From assembly GCA_009843565.1 (NCBI GenBank), contig VYDF01000039.1, positions 1 through 5,440 of the forward strand: DNA of 5,440 bases, in the 5' to 3' direction. The translations under genes and the position numbers were made by a program. Below, one piece after another: positions 1 through 4,873 of the stretch. Position 1 is the stretch's first letter; each line of letters begins with the position of its first letter. The notes under the pieces were generated by a model. It saw only the letters and a program-made list of their open reading frames with translations. It had not been told where the DNA came from and made no database searches. The DNA comes from Acidimicrobiia bacterium (GTDB lineage: Bacteria > Actinomycetota > Acidimicrobiia > Acidimicrobiales > Bin134).

Positions 1-54
1 TGGTCGTGGCCCTCTTCCTCGTCGTGGTCGTGGCCCTCTTCCTCGTCGTGGTCG
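1..54. repeat. 24-bp tandem repeat inside the metal-binding loop of znuA
   Basis: Positions 1-24 and 25-48 are identical, and a third copy starts at 49 but departs after six bases. The unit is a multiple of three. On the minus strand it encodes the eight-residue unit HDHDEEEG (or a circular permutation), so copy-number change would lengthen or shorten the metal-binding loop without a frameshift. The array reaches the window edge, so its total copy number is unknown. Confidence 0.9.
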
Positions 55-479
55 TCCTCGTCGTGCTCGTCGTGCCCCGTCGTCGAGCCGTATTCGATAG
101 TCGAGGTGTGTTCAGCCATGCGAAACACAGGCGTACCCGCTTGTTCGACCGCGTCGATGGTGTCTTCCAGACCTTCCTCTAGGAACAAGCCATTGGCCAC
201 TATCAAAGCGGCGTCTTCCATGTTTCCGCGATCACTCAACGAGGGTTGGAAGGCATGGGGGTCGCCCCCAGGTGGAATGAGGGTAGAAACTTCGGCCAAC
301 CCGTCACAGGCCACATTGGCCACCACGTCACCCCATATCGAGGTCGTGGCTATGACTGTCGGAACTCCGGCCCCTTCATCATCGTCGTCGTTCCCACAAC
401 CGGCGGCGATCAATGCCACTACCGCCAACAGCCACCCTGCACCAAATATCATTCGCCTTAAGTTGATAATGAGTCTCAT
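1..479 (-). CDS. znuA: Zinc (metal) ABC transporter substrate-binding lipoprotein, ZnuA-like, C-terminus beyond window
   Basis: This is the extracytoplasmic metal-capturing lipoprotein of a zinc-type ABC importer (cluster A-I/ZnuA family); only its first 159 residues are in the window. Residues 1-28 form a lipoprotein signal peptide: basic n-region (MRLIINLRR), hydrophobic core, and lipobox LIAAGC with acylated Cys28, followed by an acidic linker (NDDDDE). The mature part shows TVIATTSIWGDVV (41-53) and GGDPHAFQPS (71-80), where His75 matches the first zinc ligand of the family. ALIVANGLFLEEGL (91-104) is also family-typical. Residues 135-159 are the His/Asp/Glu-rich loop characteristic of zinc rather than manganese binders; it continues past the left edge. 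The ATG at 479 is preferred because it supplies the positive n-region. An in-frame ATG at 452 is possible and would place the Fur-like box entirely upstream of the gene. Partner znuC/znuB genes would lie further left. Manganese or another divalent metal cannot be fully excluded. Confidence 0.92.
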   Translation of the reverse strand, partial: MRLIINLRRMIFGAGWLLAVVALIAAGCGNDDDDEGAGVPTVIATTSIWGDVVANVACDGLAEVSTLIPPGGDPHAFQPSLSDRGNMEDAALIVANGLFLEEGLEDTIDAVEQAGTPVFRMAEHTSTIEYGSTTGHDEHDEDDHDEEEGHDHDEEEGHD

Positions 480-483
480 TCCT
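464..483. promoter_or_regulatory. Putative Fur/Zur-family operator at the znuA start
   Basis: Positions 468-480 form a perfect inverted repeat, AATGAG-T-CTCATT. Positions 464-478 (TGATAATGAGTCTCA) match the Fur-family 7-1-7 pattern TGATAATNATTATCA at 12 of 14 defined bases. Positions 465-483 match the classical 19-bp Fur box GATAATGATAATCATTATC at 13 of 19, with both AATGA and TCATT intact. The site overlaps the ATG at 479 (or lies 12 bp upstream of the alternative ATG at 452), close to where the putative minus-strand promoter would start transcription. That is a natural position for repression by the Zur-like protein encoded at 755-1225. Binding by that protein is inference. Confidence 0.6.
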
Positions 484-486
484 GCA

Positions 487-516
487 AACGTATTCGGTGG
501 CCAGCTTCGATGGCAA
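487..516 (-). promoter_or_regulatory. Possible sigma70-type promoter for znuA
   Basis: On the minus strand, TTGCCA (516-511) is followed after 18 bp by TACGTT (492-487), a modest match to -35/-10 elements. It would put the transcription start near 479-480, inside the Fur-like box. The znuA mRNA would then be leaderless (ATG at 479) or have a leader of about 27 nt (ATG at 452). The match is weak and supported mainly by position. Confidence 0.3.
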
Positions 517-570
517 ACAGACCACACCTACTTTGCGGAGAGCCGTTCGAGCCAGAAGAGCTCCGGTAAG

Positions 571-579
571 AAAGGAAGG
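571..579 (+). promoter_or_regulatory. Ribosome binding site of the small Cys-rich membrane protein
   Basis: AAAGGAAGG lies just upstream of the ATG at 582, with AAGGA spaced five bases from it. It is one of the clearest Shine-Dalgarno sequences in the window and is a main reason to accept the short ORF behind it as a real gene. Confidence 0.65.
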
Positions 580-581
580 CC

Positions 582-740
582 ATGACGGCAATCGTTCATT
601 CGCTGTACATCATCGGCCAGCTCTTTGCGATCATGGGAGTGGTTTTCGTCGTCCCCCTGCTGGTTTGCGATTGCTGTCGGTACTGCTGGAAACGCCGGTG
701 CGACCGCAAGGAGCGCTGCAAATCAGATTTGGGCACCTAA
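582..740 (+). CDS. Small Cys-rich single-pass membrane protein, 52 residues, unrecognised
   Basis: No known family is recognised. The ORF starts with ATG behind a strong ribosome binding site and ends with TAA 14 bp before the zur start, so the two are probably co-transcribed. Residues about 8-28 are strongly hydrophobic and long enough for one membrane helix. The tail (29-52) carries six cysteines at 29, 31, 32, 35, 40 and 46 (pattern C-x-C-C-x2-C-x4-C-x5-C) interspersed with Arg and Lys. By the positive-inside rule the tail should face the cytoplasm, with a short N-terminus outside. By hand count 39 of the 52 sense codons end in G or C, as expected of a real gene at this GC content. A dense cytoplasmic Cys cluster next to a zinc regulator and a zinc importer suggests metal or thiol chemistry, for example metal relay or tuning of the transporter; this is inference. 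The residual risk is that it is a chance ORF in the leader of zur. Confidence 0.6.
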   Translation: MTAIVHSLYIIGQLFAIMGVVFVVPLLVCDCCRYCWKRRCDRKERCKSDLGT

Positions 741-754
741 GATAAAGAACAGGA

Positions 755-1225
755 ATGACTGGGCAACCACGACAGGGCGCGGAAGACAGGGATTTCCTCG
801 CCGAGTTGCACGCACAAATCGGCGGCAGACTGGCTCAACAAGGCCACCGATACACCAGTGGCCGACAGGAGCTGGTGGAAACCCTGGTTCTCACCGGCCA
901 ACCAATGACCCTGCCTGACATCGTGGAGGCACACCCGAAGCTGGCCCAGAGCTCGGCCTATCGAAACTTGGACATCTTGGTTCGCTGCGGCGTCATCCGG
1001 CGCATCAACGCGGGGGGCGACCACGCTTACTTCGAGTTGGCGGAGCCGCTGCTCGGTCACCACCACCATCTGATATGCATAAGCTGCGGCAGCATTGAAG
1101 ACATCCATTTCGACAGTGAAATCGAACGCCTGGTGGACGAGAGCTTGAACGAAATCTCAGCCCGAACTGGATTCACGCCTACCACCCACAGTCTCGACCT
1201 TCACGGACATTGCGCCGACTGCTGA
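755..1225 (+). CDS. zur: Fur-family metalloregulator, probable zinc uptake regulator Zur
   Basis: This is a 156-residue cytoplasmic DNA-binding repressor of the Fur superfamily, normal in length. Residues about 15-85 form the winged-helix domain: RYTSGRQELVETL, then PMTLPDIVEAHPKLAQSSAYRNLDILVRCGVIRRI, in which the segment around SSAYRNLDIL (66-75) corresponds to the recognition helix. The dimerisation domain begins near GGDHAYFEL (87-95). GHHHHLICISCG (101-112) carries the His cluster and the first structural Cys pair (C108, C111); the second pair is C153 and C156 at the extreme C-terminus. Together they make the structural Zn(Cys)4 site. The zinc assignment rests on divergence from a ZnuA-type gene and on the Fur-like box at 464-483; Fur or another metal specificity is possible. 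AGGA directly abuts the ATG at 755, an unusually short spacing, so translation may be coupled to the small ORF just upstream. No other ATG start fits the family N-terminus. Confidence 0.88.
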   Translation: MTGQPRQGAEDRDFLAELHAQIGGRLAQQGHRYTSGRQELVETLVLTGQPMTLPDIVEAHPKLAQSSAYRNLDILVRCGVIRRINAGGDHAYFELAEPLLGHHHHLICISCGSIEDIHFDSEIERLVDESLNEISARTGFTPTTHSLDLHGHCADC

Positions 1226-1253
1226 ATCGGTTGTGTAGGACTCGCACCGGACA

Positions 1254-2828
1254 ATGCGACCAACCGAACTCCGGCTGAGTCCAGAGCTGGTTCTTTGGCG
1301 CGAAGAGGTCAGGGGCTTCTTGGCTGCGGAGATGGCGCCCGAGAGGGTGGCAGGCCACGTCGACCCCACTGATCTCACCGGCCTCGATCTGGACTTCGAG
1401 CGTCGCCACCAGAAAGAGGCGGCCCGCCGGGGCCTGCTGTCTGTCTCCTTGCCGGAGTCCGACGGCGGTCGAGGCCGGTCTCGGGCCTGGAAGCACGTTT
1501 ACGACATGGAGGCCGCCTTTCACGGTGCGCCGTCCATCGACACCGGGGTGACACTGTGCGGGTTCGCTCTCTCTCGCTTCGGCACCCAAGCCCAAAAGGC
1601 CCGCTGGCTTGCACCCATGGTCACTGGGGAGATGATGGGCGCAATCGCCTACAGCGAGGCCGGTGCCGGCAACAATCTGGCGGCCATCGCCGCGACCGGG
1701 GTGCGAAACCCTGACGGATGGGTGCTATCCGGAGTCAAGTCACACGTAACGGGAGCTCACAAAGCCGACGTGGCCGTGGTGCTGGCAGTGACTGATCCAA
1801 AGAGCAGCGCCCGCTCTTCAATGACCATGTTCTTGGTTCCCCTGGATGCTCCCGGGGTTGAGGTGAAGCGAAGGCCCACCATCAACCGCTGGACTCTCGG
1901 CGAAATCGACCTTCGCCAGGTTCGACTCGACGACGATTGTGTCCTGGGCGAGGTCGGCGCAGGGTGGGCGCAAGTGATGGCCGCGGTGGCCGCGGAACGA
2001 GGCTCATTGGCCCACTACGGATGGGCCGAACAGTGGCTGCAACGGCTGCCGGTAGAAGTACACCCGCGGGATCGGGCCAGGCTGCATGTTGGAACCGCTC
2101 AAGTCCGGGCTTTCTGTCAGCGGCTGATCGACTACGAAGAGGCTGGCCGTCAGGTGGGCTACGAGGCTTCAGTGGTCAAGGTCACCGCAACCGAGCTGCT
2201 CCAGGACATCTCCCGGGCTGCCCGGTCTGCGGCAGGAGCGGAAGATGCCGGCTGGACTCCCATGTTCGAAGAGGGACCGCCATATGCCTATGACGCGCTT
2301 GAGGCCATTCACCCCACAATCTCGGTAGGTGCCAATGAGACCCACCGAGACATGATCGCTTCTGCCCTGCTAGATGGGGACCTGCCCTCTGCTTCCCCCC
2401 GGCCCTCCACCGACGATCCAACCATTGCCGCTTGCGCCGATATGGCAACAGAGGCTCGTGAGGTTCTGGCGATGACCGCCCGACACGGTCTTCGGCGTCC
2501 TCTGTATGGCCAGCGGGTAGGAGACTTCCAAGTTGCCCGTCATCGCTATGTGGACATGGCCATCGCGGTCGAGGCCATGGAACTCACCGCCGGAGAGGCC
2601 TCTTCGGCTCCCTTTGGACCGCAGCGCGACTACTTGGTTTCGGCGGCCAAGGTGACGGCCAACGAGGCCCTGTTGGATGTGGTAGCCGGCGCCCACCAAC
2701 TGCACGGGGCCGACGGATTCTACGACGCCCACTCCCTCGCGCCCTTCACCCGCCGAGCCTGGGACGCCCAATCTCGAGGCGGGACCACGTCGGAGCATCT
2801 GGAGAAACTGGCCCGGCTTACTGCCTAG
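1254..2828 (+). CDS. FadE-type acyl-CoA dehydrogenase with an extra C-terminal ACAD helical domain
   Basis: This predicted flavoprotein would use FAD to introduce an alpha-beta double bond into an acyl-CoA. It has 524 residues against 380-400 for typical family members. Residues about 7-120 are the N-terminal helical domain (SPELVLWREEVRGFLA onward). The central beta domain follows, with AYSEAGAGNN (132-141) in place of the usual TEPxAGSD flavin-contact motif, then LSGVKSHVTGAHKADVAVV (158-176). A first helical bundle runs to GANETHRDMIASALL (359-373), matching the usual GTSEIQRNIIAERVL end. A second bundle segment follows: RRPLYGQRVGDFQ (414-426), equivalent to the RxxFGxxIxxFQ flavin-contact motif, and QLHGADGFYDAHSLAPFTRRA (482-502). 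By eye, the position of the MCAD-type catalytic glutamate is Ala in both bundles (A345, A496). E248, in an AAERG context, could serve as an isovaleryl-CoA-dehydrogenase-type base. No good ribosome binding site precedes the ATG, which is chosen because the family N-terminus begins there. It starts 28 bp after zur with no terminator seen. The substrate is unknown. Confidence 0.9.
   Translation: MRPTELRLSPELVLWREEVRGFLAAEMAPERVAGHVDPTDLTGLDLDFERRHQKEAARRGLLSVSLPESDGGRGRSRAWKHVYDMEAAFHGAPSIDTGVTLCGFALSRFGTQAQKARWLAPMVTGEMMGAIAYSEAGAGNNLAAIAATGVRNPDGWVLSGVKSHVTGAHKADVAVVLAVTDPKSSARSSMTMFLVPLDAPGVEVKRRPTINRWTLGEIDLRQVRLDDDCVLGEVGAGWAQVMAAVAAERGSLAHYGWAEQWLQRLPVEVHPRDRARLHVGTAQVRAFCQRLIDYEEAGRQVGYEASVVKVTATELLQDISRAARSAAGAEDAGWTPMFEEGPPYAYDALEAIHPTISVGANETHRDMIASALLDGDLPSASPRPSTDDPTIAACADMATEAREVLAMTARHGLRRPLYGQRVGDFQVARHRYVDMAIAVEAMELTAGEASSAPFGPQRDYLVSAAKVTANEALLDVVAGAHQLHGADGFYDAHSLAPFTRRAWDAQSRGGTTSEHLEKLARLTA
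2825..2828. other. Interlocking convergent stop codons in a CTAG palindrome
   Basis: The plus-strand acyl-CoA dehydrogenase gene ends with TAG at 2826-2828, and the minus-strand dioxygenase gene ends with TAG at 2827-2825. Both stops are read from the same CTAG palindrome, so the genes overlap tail to tail by four bases. No convincing hairpin with a T-tract is present around the junction, so transcripts from either side may run into the opposing gene. Confidence 0.9.
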
Positions 2829-3598
2829 CCACTGGCAATGGTGACCCGGTGGAGCACGCGCTCCTCGCCGGCCACGTCCCCCACAACTGCGTGCTGCGTC
2901 GAGCGGTTGTCCCAGATCACCAAATCGCCGTTGCACCACCGATGCCGGTAGGTGTTCTCGTAGCGCCCGATCACCCCATAGAGGAAATCCAGGAGAGGGC
3001 GGCTCTCTTCACGTGTCCACCCATCGAATCGGGACACGTAGTTGTCGTTGACGAACAGCGCTTCGGCCCCGGTATCGGAATGCACCCTCACCACCGGATG
3101 CACGGCGACCACCGCCTCGTGGTCCAAACCGGCATCGGCGGCCAAGCTGGTGCCCTCATGCACAGCCGAGAGCGTGCGGAGCATGGACTGGAATTCTGGC
3201 GACAGCGACTCAAATGCCCTGGTCGCGCTGGCAAACATCGTGTCGCCGCCCACCTTGGGCAATACCCGGGCCAGCAGCAAGGTGTAGGCATGGGGCTCGC
3301 GCATGTGGGTCGAATCGGAGTGCCAGGTCTGGGTGATGGGATTGGGGTCGTAGATCTTCATAATCCCCGGGTACCCCTCGATCGACGGCACATAGGGGTG
3401 GATAGAGATCTCCCCCCACTTGGCGGCAAAGGCCAACTGGTCCTCCGGGGTCATTGCGCCCTGACCGCGTATGCAAATGACGCCGCTTTGATGGAGCGCA
3501 TCGCGTACCGACGCGAATTCGGTGTCGGAGATCTCTCCGGTGAGATCCAGCCCCAGCACCTCTGCGCCGAGTGCCCCTGCCAGCTGCCGAATCTTCAT
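2825..3598 (-). CDS. TauD/TfdA-family Fe(II)/2-oxoglutarate-dependent dioxygenase
   Basis: This is a soluble non-haem iron enzyme that couples oxidative decarboxylation of 2-oxoglutarate to hydroxylation of a substrate, often releasing sulfite, an aldehyde or an alcohol. At 257 residues it is slightly shorter than TauD. The facial triad is complete: H93 and D95 in WHSDST, and H236 in NRSTQHAVVGD. T120 in GGDTMFAS and R251 in RVLHRVTI match the 2-oxoglutarate-binding Thr and Arg of TauD; H236 to R251 is 15 residues, the same as H255 to R270 in TauD. The N-terminal GALGAEVLGLDLTGEIS and GVICIRGQ segments are also family-typical. Nothing visible fixes the substrate; taurine, alkyl sulfates, aryloxyacids and carboxylic acids are all used in this family. 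It begins 12 bp after the P450 stop and is probably the last gene of that operon. No clear ribosome binding site is seen. Its stop overlaps that of the convergent acyl-CoA dehydrogenase gene. Confidence 0.9.
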   Translation of the reverse strand: MKIRQLAGALGAEVLGLDLTGEISDTEFASVRDALHQSGVICIRGQGAMTPEDQLAFAAKWGEISIHPYVPSIEGYPGIMKIYDPNPITQTWHSDSTHMREPHAYTLLLARVLPKVGGDTMFASATRAFESLSPEFQSMLRTLSAVHEGTSLAADAGLDHEAVVAVHPVVRVHSDTGAEALFVNDNYVSRFDGWTREESRPLLDFLYGVIGRYENTYRHRWCNGDLVIWDNRSTQHAVVGDVAGEERVLHRVTIASG

Positions 3599-3610
3599 AG
3601 CTGAGGAACT

Positions 3611-4873
3611 CTAATCAGTAGCTGGATTACCAACAGCTCGATCGTTGAATTCGATGGGCAGCGTCTTGAGCCCGCTCAACCGGTTGGTACGGGTCCACGT
3701 GGCCTCTCCAACGATCTCGACACCGGTCCAGCGATCCAAGATGGTGTTGAGCATCACATCGATCTCCAGCCGGGCCAGGTTGGCACCCAGGCAGAAATGG
3801 GGGCCATGGCCAAAGCCCATGTGGTTGGTGGGACTTCGGTCAATGCGAAACTCAAACGGGTCGTCGAAAACTGTGTCGTCCCGATTGGCCGACATCTCCC
3901 ATACCACCACCTTGTCCCCCGCCCGGATGGGCTGGCTGCCCAGCACCGTGTCCAGTGTCGCCGTACGCCGTTTGTAGACCGACGGTGTGGTCCACCGAAC
4001 GATCTCTTCGATGGCCTTCCCCATGAGGGATCGATCGGCGGTAAGGCGAGCAAGCTGTTCGGGCGATTTCACCAGCTCCCACAAGCCACCGGCGATGGCC
4101 TTGCGAGTAGTTTCCGATCCCGCGGTGAACAAGAGCGACCAGAACATCGCCACCTCGTCACTGTCCAGCCGAGAAGGGTCCTGGTCGGGGAGCTCGCCGT
4201 GGATGACTACCGAAAGGAGATCGTCACCCGGGTTGTCGATGCGCTCTTGGATAAGGCGCTGGCCGTACAAGAACATGTTGACGCCCGCTTCGCTGGGCTG
4301 GTCGGGCATTTCTTCCAAGGTGAAGGTCTCCGAGGTGATGTCCACCCACTCGCACAGCATGCGCCGATCCGCGTTGGGCACGCCCAACAGCATGCAAATG
4401 GCCTGAAGGGGAAGCTCCGCAGCCACATCGGTAACGAGGTCGCAAACACCCATCTCGCCGGGTGCAGGGGCCACACTGTCGAGGATCTGGTGGGATCTGG
4501 CCACAAGGTCGTCGCGAATCCGACCGATCATCTTGGGGGTGAAACCCTTGTTCACCAACTGTCGGATCCGCTGGTGGCGCGGATCGTCCATCATGTTGAG
4601 GAGCTTCCCGCTCATCTCCATGTCGTTGATGGTGGTGCCGCCGTAGGGGCGACCCCCTCCGGTGTGGCTGGAGTAGATCTTGGGGTTGCGAAACACCTCC
4701 ATGACGAGTTCATGGGTGCTCACGCACCAAAAGCCCTCGCCATCGGGTGTGCGGTCGGTCGGCTCGTGCCACCATACCGGCGCTTGTTCGCGCAGTTGGA
4801 TGAACGCCTCATGGGGGAACCCCTGGACGAAGGTCTGGTAGCTGCTGAGGTCGGGAATGTCGAGCGCGGTCAT
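3611..4873 (-). CDS. Cytochrome P450, CYP125/CYP142-like
   Basis: This is a soluble bacterial class I P450 of 420 residues, the usual length, that inserts one oxygen atom into an unactivated C-H bond and needs ferredoxin and reductase partners not present in the window. All diagnostic elements are visible. The I-helix oxygen-activation motif is AGSETT (251-256), the K-helix ExxR is E290-IV-R293, and the meander region is ANRDDTVFDDPFEFRIDR. The haem-binding loop is GFGHGPHFCLGANLAR (353-368), with Cys361 as axial ligand. FWCVSTHELVMEVFRNP (49-64) and DDPRHQRIRQLVNKGFTPKM (96-115) resemble actinobacterial CYP125, CYP142 and CYP124, which oxidise the terminal carbon of sterol side chains or branched lipids. 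Family placement is by eye and moderately sure. An in-frame GTG at 4876 is possible, but the ATG at 4873 is preferred because AGGAG (4883-4879) lies five bases upstream. The start shares one base with the preceding gene's stop (TGATG), indicating translational coupling. Confidence 0.93.
   Translation of the reverse strand: MTALDIPDLSSYQTFVQGFPHEAFIQLREQAPVWWHEPTDRTPDGEGFWCVSTHELVMEVFRNPKIYSSHTGGGRPYGGTTINDMEMSGKLLNMMDDPRHQRIRQLVNKGFTPKMIGRIRDDLVARSHQILDSVAPAPGEMGVCDLVTDVAAELPLQAICMLLGVPNADRRMLCEWVDITSETFTLEEMPDQPSEAGVNMFLYGQRLIQERIDNPGDDLLSVVIHGELPDQDPSRLDSDEVAMFWSLLFTAGSETTRKAIAGGLWELVKSPEQLARLTADRSLMGKAIEEIVRWTTPSVYKRRTATLDTVLGSQPIRAGDKVVVWEMSANRDDTVFDDPFEFRIDRSPTNHMGFGHGPHFCLGANLARLEIDVMLNTILDRWTGVEIVGEATWTRTNRLSGLKTLPIEFNDRAVGNPATD

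Noticed and set aside
1..60. Repeats at the left end as a possible CRISPR or intergenic repeat array
   Set aside because: The copies are directly adjacent without spacers, are a multiple of three long, and translate in the znuA frame to the expected His/Asp/Glu loop.
521..545. TACTTT at 529-534 as a plus-strand -10 element for the small ORF and zur
   Set aside because: No reasonable -35 element lies at the right distance, so the match is not distinguishable from chance.
106..585. Plus-strand ORF (159 codons) antisense to znuA
   Set aside because: The minus strand gives a clear lipobox, DPHAFQP motif and His-rich loop. The plus-strand product is Ser/Pro/Ala-rich with no motif.
379..591. Minus-strand ORF (70 codons) across the znuA start and the divergent promoter region
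   Set aside because: It is out of frame with znuA over the signal peptide and overlaps the regulatory region and the small plus-strand gene. It ends in an Arg-rich tail typical of a shadow frame.
2823..2842. Possible terminator hairpin at the convergent junction (TGCC...GGCA)
   Set aside because: The stem is only about four base pairs with no T-tract on either strand, too weak to call an intrinsic terminator.
2370..2939. Minus-strand ORF (189 codons) across the acyl-CoA dehydrogenase/dioxygenase junction
   Set aside because: It overlaps two well-supported genes, one in each direction, and its product is low-complexity Gly/Arg-rich without domain signals.
2849..3604. Plus-strand ORF (251 codons) antisense to the dioxygenase gene
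   Set aside because: It mirrors almost exactly the extent of a gene with a complete iron-binding triad. The translated product has no family signature.
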